Assembly: GCF_963676685.1 (NCBI RefSeq)
Contig: NC_092345.1
Location: 26,807,585 to 26,871,584, forward strand
Origin: Mytilus edulis
Lineage: Eukaryota; Mollusca; Bivalvia; Mytilida; Mytilidae
Direction: 5' to 3'
DNA: 64,000 bases
The notes beneath the pieces were generated by a model, which was not told the DNA's origin, did not search any database, and was given only the letters and a program-made list of their open reading frames with translations. Shown here one piece after another: positions 23,735 through 38,200 of the stretch. Positions within the stretch are counted from its first letter, which is position 1. Every line of letters begins with the position of its first letter. A program made the translations under genes and the position numbers.

Positions 23735-24186
23735 ATTCTAATAACGTCCGTTTCAGTCTTTGATTTTGTAAAGGACAGGTTTTAGGCGAAACCATTATCA
23801 TCACATGAAAACCCGCCATTTTTACAAACTTTTTGAAGACTGAATTTTGAAACCAGTTAACGGGGAGAACCGCTCAGAACGTTTCATGTCACTTGCATGA
23901 GTGCTCTTAAAAAGTAAGCCTTAAGTTTTTATCGTGTGTGTTAAATTGACAAATTGTGTCAAAGGAGACTAGTCCAAATATGCAGAGTTTTTTTTCAAAA
24001 TGTAGCAGAGACGGATATTTTTCATCATGTTCGACGTAGTTGCTGGGAATTCTAAACGAAATATTTATAAAAACAGACAAGTTCACTTACACTGGAGATT
24101 TGACTGCAACCAGCCTTTAAATGTATTTCTTCAAACCCCTAAATTAGTTTCCCCGACATAATCACAGGTATTTGGGACCCCCCCCC

Positions 24187-24217
<31 letters not shown>

Positions 24218-24854
24218 ACATGTTGGACCCACTTCACAAAAAAGAGATAGGCACTCACAAGTGCCTGTGAAATAACAGTATAATTTTTTTTGTATTTACA
24301 ATTTTTTACACTGTATAGATATGTAACGAGTCTCAACAATCCACTAATCGATCACAATTCACAAGTAAAAATTGCTGTTTGTCAGTCATACAGATACAGA
24401 TTGTGCTGGCCTGGACATCACAAAAGTTTTCGTAATTTTTTTATGTCATATTAGAAAGGCAATGTCTGCGCATACCAGCATGCGTGTACGCATAACCAAA
24501 TTTGTCTTTGTGGGCTATACAATGCTATATATGTGTACCAACATCAAGTTTTATAATTTAATGTCATTGGATAGTAAACATGTGAAATAAAATCCGGAAA
24601 TTATCGCAATTAGTGAAAACAATTGATTGCTCACAGAGATTTTAAGATTTGAAATGTTAACATGGTTAAAATATCGATTTAAAAAAAAAACTTCACTACC
24701 AATTTTATTTTTACTTTGTCGCTAATATGCTTGTGTATAAACAACCCTGCATGGTTAGTTATTCAATAATTTTCTTTCAATATTTATTATAATTATAAAT
24801 ATATATGATGCGATATTTTTTTAGATTATAATCAAATTAAAAAGGCTTTATAAG
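23735..24854. other. Intergenic, with poly-C/(CA)n tract
   Basis: Contains the simple repeat at 24,178-24,220; otherwise AT-rich with no supported gene. Confidence 0.4.
24178..24220. repeat. Poly-C followed by (CA)n microsatellite
   Basis: About 24 consecutive C residues run straight into ~9 CA units. The glycine-run ORF on the opposite strand is an artefact of this tract. Confidence 0.95.
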
Positions 24855-26042
24855 GGTGGAATCAGAAAAAATGAAGATTTTAACATATTGGGGCATATTG
24901 TTTCCCCCATTATATTTAGGAAAGTAAATTAAATGTCAAACCAACAAGTTCAATACCAGCTAACTTGCAGCCAAATTTCATTTAGATATCTTGTACCAGC
25001 CAAAAGTTTTATTAAAAAAACATGTCAAATTTGTCAGGAGTGTGACGCTTTTTGTGTGACAGGATTTTTTTTTAATAATTTACATGTTGAGTAAAAATTA
25101 TTATGATGAATGCATGTATATGAAGATGGTTTATAATCATTCTTCAATACTAGGTTTTGTAGATTATAGATTGGTGTTATCATTGCACAAATATTATGTA
25201 AATAAATATACATTGTGAAAAGGTATGTACCAAAAATTAATATTGGCAAAATTTGATAATTTCTAAATTAAAGTGTTATGGTTGTATTTTAAAGGAGTAT
25301 TTGTGTGTAAAGCTGGTAAGTATTTATTGTATACATGTATAAGCTATCCATAAAAGGCTATACAGACATCCTGAGGTGCATAATTCACATATTAGATTAA
25401 CTTCTATACAAGCACCCAAAAATGTCAGGAGTGTGACAACTGTCTTTAAACATGTACCAAAGAATACATAGGACTTAAATATGTTCTTCTTCTTTATTTT
25501 TCAGTAGTGGCTATTCCAAAGAGAAGAAAAAAAATTATTACAACTGTGATATGTTTATATCATAGATGTGGGAGTGCATTATATATGTCAGGAGTGTGAC
25601 GCTTTTTTTAAGGCATTTTCTGTCAATTCATAATTTCACAAGGACAAGTTCAACAGGTTTCTTTGTGTTAGAAATGTTAAAACAAAGTAATATTCATATC
25701 ATTTACCTCTTAAATGTGTTATTTATCATGATTGTTTTGACACAATCAGTTTTAATTAGTCATTTTTCTATTTTTTGTGCACAGTAATGCAAATTTATCA
25801 AAGGAAATAAGTGTGTACAACTATAAAATCATATCTATATAGGAAAGTGAGGAAATGAATTTTGTACAAAATAGAACAATCATTTTGAATTTAAATGGTA
25901 TATTTAAAGATGTTTCAAGGATTAACCATTCAGATGTAATTCGTCACACTCCTGACATGAATTTAACAATTTAAGAAAAATATGAAAATTAGCTTTATTT
26001 TTAGGACAGATAGTTGAAAGACAGCTAGTAATTTAGAAACTT

Positions 26043-26315
26043 TTGGTAAATCTTCCATTCCTTAAAACATCCACTAGACTTGCTGACATAAGCCAGGCAA
26101 AATTATCTGGAAGAAATGATTCAAAGAAAGAGACTTGGAAAGAGAAAACCCGCAAATATTGGCGGAATATAAAATTAAAAAATTATCAGAGGAAGTTGGA
26201 CAATCTTAAACAAAATAAAAAACTACAAAACCATGCTAACAAAAAAAGGCTTAAAGAAAGAAGAACTTTGAATTCCAAATTTGATAAACAATATAAAGAA
26301 AAACAAAGGCAGTAG
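26043..26315 (+). pseudogene. Lys-rich ORF in the left arm of the foldback element
   Basis: A 90-codon frame (VNLPFLKTSTRLADIS...), very rich in K, R, N and Q, with no known domain visible. The right arm has a clearly homologous frame in inverted orientation. Similarity at protein level with many silent and replacement differences suggests both derive from one coding ancestor, perhaps the N-terminus of a transposase, now truncated. Further frames after the stop are broken. Confidence 0.5.
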
Positions 26316-26727
26316 CAGAAAAACAGTAGAAAAAAAGGAAGAAAGATAAAAAAGAAGTTGGGTTGAATAAGGACTTAGAATCGAACAAAAACAGCTCAAA
26401 AATTCAAACGAGAACAGATCTGTAACTGTGTCAGATTCCAGATCTACAGTGAGAAAACCTGCACAACACACAAGAAAACAACTGCCACAAAACCCAAATG
26501 CTTGGACGAGTTCTTTGAAACACATCATAAAAAATGCTACACCCAGAAGGGCCTTCTAGAAGGGATCATTTATAAGCATTTTTGTTTTGTGGCAATTGTT
26601 TTCTTGTTTGTTGTGCAGGTTTTCTCACTGTAGATCTGGAATCTGACACAGACACAGATCTGTTCTCATTTTAATTTTTGAGCTGTTTTTGTTCGATTCT
26701 AAGTCCTTATTCAACCCAACTTCTTTT

Positions 26728-27042
26728 TTATCTTTCTTCCTTTTTTTCTACTGTTTCTCTGCCACTGCCTTTGTTTTTCTTTATATTGTTTATAAAAATT
26801 GGAATTTGAAGTTCTTCTTTCTTTAAGCTTTTTTTTGTTAGCTTGGTTTTATAGGTTTTTATTTTAAGATGGTCCAACTTCCGCTGATCAATTTTTAATT
26901 TCAGATTCAGCCAGTATTTGCGAGTTCTCTCATTCGAAGTCTCTTTCTTTGAATCATTTCTTCTAGAAAATTTTGCCCTGCTTATTTCAGCAAATCTGGT
27001 AGATGTTTTAAGGAATGGAAGGTTTACCAAAAGTTTCTTCAT
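26728..27042 (-). pseudogene. Lys-rich ORF in the right arm of the foldback element
   Basis: Counterpart of the left-arm frame (VNLPFLKTSTRFAEIS...), 104 codons. It is longer because the reading frame past the left-arm stop is open here. No start context or domain stands out. Confidence 0.5.
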
Positions 27043-28475
27043 TTTACTAGCTGTCTTTCAATTATCTGTCCTAAAAATAAAGCTAATTTTCATATTTTTC
27101 TTAAATTGTTAAATTCATGTCAGGAGTGTGACGAATTACATCTGAATGGTTAATCCTTGAAACATCTTTAAATATACCATTTTAAATAAAAATAATTGTT
27201 CTATTTTGTACAAAATTCATTTCCTCACTTTCCTATATGATATTATAGTTGTACACACTTATTTCCTTTGATAAATTTGCATTACTCAGTGCACAAAAAA
27301 TAGAAAAATGACTAATTAAAACTGATTGTGCCAAAACAATCATGATAAATAACACATTTAAGAGGTAAATGATATGAATATTACTTGGTTTTAACATTTC
27401 TTACACAAAGAAACTTGTGGAACTTGTTCTTGTGAAATTATGAATTGACAGAAAATGCCTTAAAAAAGCGTCACACTCCTGACATATATAATGCACTCCC
27501 ACATCTATGATATAAACATATCACAGTGGTAATGATTTTTTTGTCTTCTCTTTGGAATAGCCACTTCTGAAAAATAAAAAAAATAAAACATTTAAGTCCT
27601 TTGTATTCTTTGGTAGATGTTTAAAGACAGTTGTCACACTCCTGACATTTTGGGGTGCCTCTCTTTGTGTTTTTTTTAAATGGTCCTAAAAAGAAAGTCC
27701 TGTTCTATGGGTAAAGATATCAGAAATTGAAATCAATGATATAGCAATGTGTTTAGTGATTTTTTGTGAAAGTTTAAAACATTTTTCAATCTTTATAAAA
27801 TGTGTCAGGAGTGTGACAAAATACTGAAAATAGAAGGCTTTTTCTACATACAATTACATTAAAACGGTACAATGAAATGACATTTTGTTTTTTGCAAATG
27901 ATCACAAAATCTCAGGGCTTTCAAAGTTTACTATTGTAACTGAAATATATTAAGATTCTTTTTATTGGCAAAAACTTCAATCACTAGTTACTATTATTTT
28001 TTTCAAATTAAGCTATTCAATTTGATTGTTATTATATGATTTAGCAGAAAAGATGGAAATTTTGGTTTTAAAATTTTCCTTTTTATATTGACTTTCATTT
28101 GGAAAAGGTCTGAGCAATGTTTTCTTGACTGTTTTATTACCAAACTTGTTTTTAAGTAGTATGGTTTCTGTTAAATATTTTTGAGATGTATGCTATTAAA
28201 ATTTAAGATTATTCAATGTGTCTGTTTCGTTCGGCCTGAAACTTTGGAATTATAAAATTTAAAGTATTGGTAATAGGGCAAGACAAAAAGAAATACAAAA
28301 TATTAAGTTTGAAATTGGACCCCCCATGTCACACTTTTGCTTCATTTTTTCTGATTCCACCCATAAACATGATAAACATGACAAACAAGTAAGAAAATTA
28401 TAAAATTAATAAATTCTTTTTTTATACAAAAATGTATATATATAATCTTTATTCTCATAAAGCATGCAAAGCTAA

Positions 28476-28637
28476 TACACCTTATCGCTAATCCCGGCTG
28501 ACCTGGCCGCTTGAACTTTTGACGCATACAACAATCACTTTTGCATTGTGGCGTCAGATATTTTGTTTTATGACGTCAAAATTTTACGGGAACCTGTGTG
28601 ATATCCAGTAATGGCGAACAAATAGCGATAAGGTGTA
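28476..28637. mobile_element. 162 bp MITE with TA target duplication
   Basis: Termini CACCTTATCGCTA and TAGCGATAAGGTG are perfect inverted repeats flanked by TA on both sides, as expected for a Tc1/mariner-type non-autonomous element. The interior is non-coding. Confidence 0.8.
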
Positions 28638-29256
28638 TGCTAGACATCAGTACAGAGATACATGTAACAACAGTAACTATTTACAATATATACAAAACAA
28701 GGTGATAGGTTACAAAAATCACTAGCCATGCATGCAGGAGGACAAACAAAAGTATTGATATTTTTTAAAAATAAAATTTCTTAATGACTGTTTTTTTGTG
28801 TACTTGACATAAGTTCAAATCTAGAGAATTTAGCTGAATTACATGTATGTTTTACAAAGAACAATGAAGTAGGAGAATATATCCATTTTTCCTCTGTACA
28901 TTTTTGTTCGAAAAAAGTACATTCAATTAAATAGTGATAAATTATCATAAATATATATAAATATATGCTGCATAATATTATGCATCTAGTTTTAGACATA
29001 TGGAATGTAATCCGAATGTTATCTTATTACTTTTAATTGTGCATACACTCAAACTTTATTTTGAGTTGTTTAGATATTTTAGATATCATAAAAGTTTATA
29101 AGGACTTTAATATTAAAAACAAATTTGTGAATTAAAATTGATTTTTAAACAATTAAATTGTGAATGTTTTGTGTATAACTGCCTGGAATAGCCACATCTG
29201 TAAATGAATTCATCATATCAATATGAATGTCTTAAAATATATCTTCAGAAGAAAAA

Positions 29257-32200
29257 ATGGAAAGAAATGTTTGTCGTTACTTTAACACAATGACTGGATG
29301 TAGAAATGGTGACAGCTGTACTTTCATTCATAGAAAGAGAAAAGCCGCAAATGTAGCAAATGTACCAAGATGTAGATACTACAGGTATAATATATAATAA
29401 TTTAATTTGAGATGTCTTCTGATTGGCCGACACTCTATCAGCTCACAGACATAATTTTGCCATTTAACCATGACATCATCAAAGTTTTAAAACGATTTAA
29501 CCTTGCTTAAAAGGGAATTAAGAATAGACCAGTTTCACATAAGCTACATGTACTAATCAACGCTGATCTCGAAATCTTATATGCGTTTGAGTTTAAATCT
29601 CACGATAATTAAGGATATCATAAGTGACAGAGGGCTACTGATATGTAGCAAAACAATAATAAATCAACCGATTGACAACATCTCTGTCTCTCGTGGTATA
29701 TGCTGAAGATTTTTTATTTTTAAGATATTAATGATCGTTTCTATATTTAGAATAATATTAGTTACACAGTGTGCAATTGTCCTAATACGAGAATTTATCG
29801 GGTCAATAAAATTCATATCCGGATTATTATCGGGTGAGGCGAAGCCAAACCCGATATGAATTTTATTGACCCGATAAATTCCGTATTAGGACAATTGAAC
29901 ACTGTGTAACGAATTTATTCTGATTTTGTTATATTACATATTATTGTATTCCAATTCAATTTTAGGACAATATCAACAAATATATTTTAGATATTAAATT
30001 TAAAACTGAAAAATAAAAAAATATTAAGCACCTCAATTGTTTTTTTGGTTTTTTTTATTAAGTCAATGGTATAAGGGAGATAATTCCAATTGACATAATA
30101 AATAAGGGAGATAATTCCAATTGACGTGATAAAAATTGTACTGAAATTTATTGGGACAATATCAGCCAATCAAATTTCGAGAAATTACTTTAAATCAGGA
30201 TAAATAGTTTTACCATCTATACAGAGAATAACATAAATTTAGAATAAAAAGATCGAGTATGATTGCAAATGAGACAACTATCCACCAGAAGCAAATGACA
30301 TGAAAGCAACCATATGTCACCATACAGCCCACGACAATGAGAAAATTGATACTGAATAGTACTTTCTAAATGGTCCCGACACAAAACAATTCAAACTAGA
30401 AAAAAAGTCATCTTGTTGCTGTAAAGAGTTCATAACAGTTGTGTTTATGAGTAAAATGGTTTTAACACAGTATTAATCTTGTAATTACTTTCTTTTGCTT
30501 ACTGCGCTATGTACATTGCTGTATGTCAGTTTGATTTTTTCTGAAAAGAGAAAAATATTTTGATAAAGAGAAAACAGCCTTAACATCAGAAATTCATTTA
30601 ATTTCAGTTCTGTTCCAGTTTTTCTTAAATATTTTTTGCATCTTCTTCACATGCATGTTAAGGGTTACGGCCTACATAAAGGTTTAGTATCATAGACTCG
30701 AACTTTTAATTTTCTTTAAAAAAAATACAGGTTACTGTTATGGGGACTTTTGCGTGAAATTTTATGGGTACAAGGTCAAGATACCGGCACTACTAAATAA
30801 TCAAAATTTCCAATAACGGTAGAATGGGAGTATAATATATAATGTTCAATGAAAATTGATAGAATTTTTCCTTACATACTCTTGATTATGTAGTACATAA
30901 TTATTTTGATATGCTAACAATACGAAAAACACAATGATAGTTCACCAAGTTTGTTTTCAAGCTATACGCTGTGAAAATATGAAGCATTTTGTATGGATTA
31001 AACAGTTGCATTTTTAAGGTAAATGTATAATTATATGAATATTTGAAGGAAAAACAATTGATAGAATTCCAAAATAAAATGTGAGAAAATAGCTCTTATA
31101 AAATGCGTTCAGAAAACAACAGAAAAATGAAGTCCCCATGTGTTTTATCCTGTTTAGCGTACATGGCATATACATGTAACATCAATAGAACACTTTCCTA
31201 TTGACTGTAATAAACACGTAGTAGACAGGGCCCAGCTGGTACCGTGTTGAAGACCGTACATTGATCTATAGTTGTTAATTTTTGATACATTGTGACATGG
31301 ACTGATCGACAGTTGAATAATTGGCACTCATACCACATCTGCTTATTTGTATGTACATTTGTTTCAAATATTTCTGTGTCGATGATGTTTTAGACGGCCA
31401 TGATATAAATGAAGCGAGATATAAAGCAGTTTTAAAATTCGTATCAGAAATACAGGTTCATCTTCAATTTTCAAAGATCAGACTATAATACAATGCATAT
31501 CATTTTAATATCTAAGCTATGTTCATGATCGATTTCGTCTAAGCAGAGATTCAGTGCCAGCAGGGCGAGTAATTTTCTACATATTGTCAACTTAATCATT
31601 TTTCGTGCCATTAAAACCTGTATTTACAACGAGCCTTAAATTAAGATCAAATGCTGAATGACCCCCTCCTAAATTGTTAAAATATTCCCAGTGGCATAAA
31701 CCACACTGGCCATGATATCTCAGTGTTAATTAGGTACCAGGGTTAACATTTTAAACATCTGTATTAGGGGATGACCATTTGATTTTCAGAAGGAGGGGTA
31801 GAAAAATAATATTCTTAAGACTAATTTCCTAATAAATAATTATGACCTAGGCAGTATGGAAAAGAATGATCTGCAACACAAAATATAGGAAATAATTGCG
31901 TACAAAAGTTGAATATATTATCAAATGGTTGCCCTTTTTCAGTAACTATATATACAGAATAGGGTACGTTTTTATCAATTTTCACCTGGTGAGATTATAC
32001 AAGGTAAAACGAGGATTCCACATGGCCAAGGTGTTAATTGCTTTCTTAATGTATGACCTAATAGCCAAGGTGTTAATTGCTTTCTTAATGTATGACCTAA
32101 TAGCCAAGGTGTTAATTGCTTTCTTAATGTATGACCTAATAGCCAAGGTGTTAATTGCTTTCTTAATGTATGACCTAATAGCCAAGGTGTTAATTGCTTT

Positions 32201-35200
32201 CTTAATGTATGACCTAATAGCCAAGGTGTTAATTGCTGTCTTAATGTATGACCTAATAGCCAAGGTGTTAATTGCTTTCTTAATGTATGACCTAATACTA
32301 TGTATATGAAGTAAAACCCGCTTATTTATCTAATTTTTTCTTCCCGTTAGGTGAACGACCTCAGCGTGAATTCGTGACATTTAAAGGTACAATTAATATA
32401 AAGCCAGGCGGCATATCAGATCGTATATTACTGGGATCAACAACACAGCAGTAGTCCATTTTAAAATCTTTTAATGTGTCAATTGTTTATAACTGAAGTT
32501 GTCTGGTCAATATAAAAATTTTATATTTTGATTCAAATGTAACCCGAATAATTCAGTCGTTATATTCCGCTGATCTACTAAGGCTACATTAACCTCGTGT
32601 GGGAGAAAATCGGACACGGAAAGGGCTTGAATTATTCGAGTTAATTCAAATGATGCTCATATTCTTAGAAATGTAAATGCAAACACTCAATCAGATGCTT
32701 GTTTTTCCAAGTCTTAATGGTCACTGCTTACAACCGTTTGCCCCCAGTTGATAAACTCTCGAGAATTATCGTGTGATTTCATAGTTTTGCTTATTAGATT
32801 AGACATGCACAGTTAAATGTGAAACTGGTGTATTAAATTATAAGAAATAACAAATATTTTTTCTGTCTATTTGAAATATCATAAAAATGTGGTGCCCACT
32901 TTAAAATAACATGCTACACACGTTATTCAGTTTGCACCACATTTTTATGCCCCACCTACGATAGTAGAGGGGCATTATGTTTTCTGGTCTGTGCCTCTGT
33001 TCGTCCGTCCAGTTAAAGTTTTTGGTCGAGGTAGTTTTTGATGAAGCTGAAGTCCAATCAACTTGAAACTTAATACACATGTTCCCCATGATATGATCTT
33101 TCTAATTTTAATGCCAAATTATAGTTTTAACCCCAATTTCATGATCCACTGAACATAGAAAATGATAGTGCAAAGTTCAGGTTAAAGTTTTTGGTCAAGG
33201 TAGTTTTTGATGAAGTTAAAGTTACATCAACTTGAAACTTAGTACACATGTTCCCTATGATATGATCTTTCTGATTTTAATTCCAAATTAAAGTTTTGAC
33301 CCCAATTTCACGGTCCACTGAACATAGAAAATGATAGTGGGAGTGGGTCATCCGTGTACTATGGACACATTCTTGTTTATGTTATTTCTTCATCTATAGA
33401 TAGAACAAATATTACAGTCATTCCTTAATTATACGTACATACTACTTTATCTCTGTCTGTCCATCTGTTTGTCCCTTCAATGCCTAGATGAAAGTTTTGA
33501 AGGACATTTAAATTTTCTTAAAATTTTTAAAATCAGAACTTTGTTAAATTGGATACATGTATAAAGGTTCATGTGAGCATGCATGATATATCGTATGAAC
33601 TGCAAATTAGAGCTTCCTATATTTGGTATCAAGTTTGTTGTTTAACTTAAAGGATTTTACTCTTTATTATACATGTGTATTGTTGAAAGGTTTACGAAAA
33701 CTGAATGTACCTTTAATACTTTGAAGGGGACCTGGAACATGTCGTTATGAGGACAAGTGCTTTTTTCGTCATGATGATTCAGGGCACAAAAAATCAGTGC
33801 ATGTAACAAAGAAGCAGCAGACAGAGTTGTCTGGTCCATTACCAGGTGATGTTGTTGATGGGGATGACCAGGACAATAGGTCTGTTGTATATGGTCCATT
33901 AGATTCCTCTGAGGAAGATAAAGAAAATACAGCTGCTGGCACTGTTGACAAGGGAACAAGAGCAAAGAAAGGAAAGCATGATAGAAAGTCACCTAAAAGT
34001 AAAGAGAAATATCTATCTGTTCAGGTAGGTAACTGCTAAATGTGGTCAAATGCTTTCAATTTTTAACCGGATTTTTGTGACAAAAATGTCGGTTATTGAT
34101 TTGGGGATGTAAGGCGGGCGGGCGGGCGGCAATCAAATGTTGTCCGTGCATTAACTCATGAACCGTTCAACCAAATATTTTAAAATTTTAATATGTTATT
34201 ACTGACAACTATACGAAGGTCAAGTTCAATAATGGCGATTTTGACTTTTACCGTTCAGGAGTTATGGTTCTTGAAAGATTGAAAAATGGAGTTTCCAGTC
34301 GTGTTTGTGCATTTACACATGAACTGTTCTACCAAAGCCTCCCAAATTTTAATATGTTGTTACTGATGACAGAATGGAGGTCAAGTTCAATAATGACGAT
34401 TTTGACTTTTACCGTTCAGGAGTTGTGGTTCTTGAAAGATTGAAAAAAGGAGTTTCCAGTCGTGTCAGTGCATTTATGCATGAACTGTTCTACCAAAGCT
34501 TCCGAAATTTTAATATGCTGTTACTGATGACAAAGTGGAGGTCAAGTTCAATAATGACGATTTTGACTTTTACCGTTCAGGAGTTATGGTTCTTGAAAGA
34601 TTGAAAAATGGTGTTTCCCGTCGTGTCCGTGCATTTTCTCATGAACCATTCAACCAAAGCTTTTGAAATTTTAATATGATGTTACTGATGACAAAATAGA
34701 GGTCAAGTTCAATAATGACGATTTTGACTTTTACCGTTCAGGAGTTATGGTTCTTGAAAGATCGTAAAATGGTGTTTCCATTCACTTTATTGCATTTACT
34801 CATGAACCATTCAATCTAAGCTTTTCAAATTTTAATATGTTGATACTGATGACAAAACGGAGGTCGAATTTGATATTGACGATTTTCACTTTCACCATTC
34901 ATCAGTAATGGTTCTTGTGATATTGCCAGGACACAAATAAATATTAATAAATCCGGTTTGCTGTCGTTGTGACAGCCTCTTGTTATTGTGTGTGGCCATG
35001 ACAATTATAGTTCAAAGAGTTTCAAGGACTTGAAAGTCTGGGTTTTTTTTTTAGCTTTTAAATTTATACCATTACATCATGTTACAACAAAAATTAATCT
35101 TTACCAGCAGTTTGAAAAATGTTTGAGGAAGATTTATGACATGCAACTGTTTGAATTGAAATGATTTTAATGTCAGATAAAGAATTGGAATTACTTCTTA

Positions 35201-38200
35201 GTAGATCAATTTCAGTCTACATTTTGAGAAACAAATATGAAATAGAAGTTTCAAGTAATTGATAACCACAAAAATGCCATTTCTGACAAAGCTTACAGTG
35301 TTGAAATTATCTGTTCTTATTCACTGGAATAATTTGAAAGACTTTGTTTTTATACGCCCGTCAAAATTTTGACGGGACGTATTATGGTATATAAATGTCC
35401 GGTGTCCGTCTGTCTGTCCGGCGTAAACATGTCGCACCGTAACTTGAGAACGACTTATCCAAATTTCATGAAACTTAAAATGGTTGTTTCTTATGATGGT
35501 CAAATGATCTGTATACTTTTTGGTGAAAATAAGAATAAAACATTTTGAGTTACGGCACTTTGCAACTAAAACAGGGGTGTGTTTTTTTCACATGTCGCAC
35601 CGTATCTCAAAAACGATTCTTGATTATGGCTTAAAACTTAAACACTTCTTAGTTATATTAATCTTAATATCTGTATACTTTTTGGTGATGATTCAAAATT
35701 TTATTTTTGAGTTATTGAGTATTTTGTAAAAAAGGGGGAGGGGTTTTTTACATTACATGTCGCACCATATCTCATAAACGATTTATGATTATTGCTTAAA
35801 ACCTAACACATGTCTTTGTTTAATTGATCTAAAGATCTGTATACTTTTTGGTGATGATTCAAAATTTCATTTTGAGTTATTGAGTATTTTGTAAAAAAGG
35901 GGGAGGGTTTTTTTTACATGTTGTGCCGTATCTCAAAAACAATTTATGATTATTGCTTAAAACTTTACACACTTCTTTGTTATATTAATCTTAAGATCTG
36001 TATACTTTTTGTTGATGATTCAAAACTTTATTTTGGAGTTATTGAGTATTTTGTTAAACAGTGGAGGTTTTTTTTTTACATGTCGCGCGGTATCTCAAAA
36101 ATAATTTATGATTATTGCTTAAAACTTTACACACTTCTTTGTTATATTAATCTAAAGATTTGTATACTTTTTGGTTTTGATTCAAAATTTTATTTTAGTG
36201 ATATTTAGTTTTTCGAAGAAAAAAAAAACAGGGTCCCGCCGTGTCTCAAAAACAATATATGGTTATTGCTTAAAACTTTCTCAGAAACTATTTATGATTA
36301 TTGCATAAAACTTCGACACAAGACGTCGGGCGTATCATGCGCTCATGGTGCAGCTGTTTATTTAATCTTGTTCATTTAAATATGAAATGAAGTTTAAATA
36401 GATGTCTTGTATATTTTAGATAAACAATCAAGTTAAAGATGACAGTACTCCGATCAAATCAGCGAAACAGAAGGTTGATGAAGTAACTGGAGATAGCAAT
36501 AATAATGCAATTACTGGCTGCAATGATGAGGCTGATGAGAGTACTGACAATAAGACTCTAACCTGTGGTAAGTACTTGGGCACATACTGGTGGATTGCTC
36601 TAATTTTGTTAGATTTCCTTCTGTTACCCATATGGATACACTCATTTAAGGATGTTTTCTACTATGTTTCGAAATAAGCTTTTTAGCTCACCAGGCCCAA
36701 AGGGCCAAGTGAGCTTTTCTCATCACTTGGCGTCCGTCATCGTCCATCGTCGTCATCGTTAACTTTTTACATTTTGAACTTCTTCTAGAGAACCACTGAA
36801 TGGAATGAAACCAAACATGGCATGAATGTTCCTTATAAGGTGCTGACCAAGTGTTGTTACTTTGTAGCCGATCCATCATCCAAGATGGCCGCCAGCGGGG
36901 GACTTAGTTTAACATAGGACCCTACGGGAAATGCATACAAATGACTTCTTCTAGAGAACCACTGAATTGAATGAAACCAAACATGGCATGAATGTTCCTT
37001 ATAAGGTGCTGACCAAGTGCTGTTACTTTGTAGCTGATCAATCATCCAAGATGGCCGCCAGCGGGGGACTTAGTTTAACATAGGATCCTATAGGAAATGC
37101 ATACAAATGACTTCTTCTAGAGAACCACTGAATGGAATGAAACCAAACATGGCATGAATGTTCCTTATGGGTTACTGACCAAGTGTTGTTACTTTGTAGC
37201 CGATCCATCATCCAAGGTGGCCGCCAGCGGGGGACTTAGTTTAACATAGGACCCTATGGGAAATGCATACAAATGACTTCTTCTAGAGAACCACTTAATG
37301 GAATGAAACCAAACATGACATGAATGTTCCTTATGAGTTGCTGACCAAGTGTTGTTACTTTGTAGCTGATCCATCATCCAAGATGGCCGCCAGCAGGGAA
37401 CTTAGTTTAACATAGGACCCTATGGGAAATGCATACAAATGACTTCTTCTAGAGAACCACTGAATGGAATGAAATCAAAAATGGCATGAATGTTCCTTAT
37501 GAGTGGCTGACCAAGTGTTGTTACTTTGTAGCCGATCCATCATCCAAGATGGCCGCCAGCGGGGGACTTAGTTTAACATAGGACCCTATGGGAAATGCAT
37601 ACAAATGACTTCTTCTAGAGAACCACTGAATGGAATGAAACCAAACATGGCATGAATGTTCCTTATGGGTTGCTGATCAAGTGTTGTTATTTTGTAGCTG
37701 ATCTGTCATCCAAGATGGCTGCCAGCGGGGGACTTGTTTTAAAATAGGACCCTATGGGAAATGCATACAAATGACTTCTTCTAGAGAACCACTGAATGGA
37801 ATGAAACCAAACATGGCATGAATGTTCCTTATGGGTTGCTGACCAAGTGTTGTTACTTTGTAGCCGATCCATCATCCAAGATGGCCACCATCAGGGGACT
37901 TAGATTAACATAGGACCCTATGGGAAATGCATACAAATGACTTCTTCTAGAGAACCACTTAATGGAATGAAACCAAACATGACATGAATGTTCCTTATGA
38001 GTTGCTGACCAAGTGTTGTTACTTTGTAGCCGATCCATCATCCAAGATGGCCGCCAGCGGGGGACTTAGTTTAACATAGGACCCTATGGGATATGCATAC
38101 AAATGACTTCTTCTAGAGAACCACTGAATGGAATGAAACCAAACATGGCATGAATAGTCCTTTTCTCAAGAGGTGCTGGCCAAGTGTTGTTACTTTATAG

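Larger units (their letters stand above)
24855..28366. mobile_element. ~3.5 kb foldback element with inverted arms
   Basis: The outer ends share ~23 bp in inverted orientation (gggtggaatcagaaaaaatg...). The inner arms, ~25,410-26,560 and ~26,570-27,660, are diverged reverse complements meeting at a ggcccttctagaaggg-like centre near 26,555. Both arms contain the same Lys-rich reading frame. Eight copies of TGTCAGGAGTGTGAC or its complement lie at 25032, 25423, 25586, 25943, 27118, 27470, 27633 and 27803. Possible short ATAA flanks are not decisive. I do not recognise the family. Confidence 0.7.

Noticed and set aside
24139..24339. Glycine-run ORF
   Set aside because: Produced by the poly-C/(CA)n tract on the opposite strand.
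31896..32309. Repetitive 137-aa protein (AKVLIAFLMYDLI repeats)
   Set aside because: A 39 bp minisatellite is open in any frame without a stop; both strands are open over the same bases, and it lies inside an intron.
36688..38041. Five 62-63 aa minus-strand ORFs containing HSCHVWFHSI
   Set aside because: They are translations of the 166 bp repeat unit of a non-autonomous element; no conserved start or independent support.
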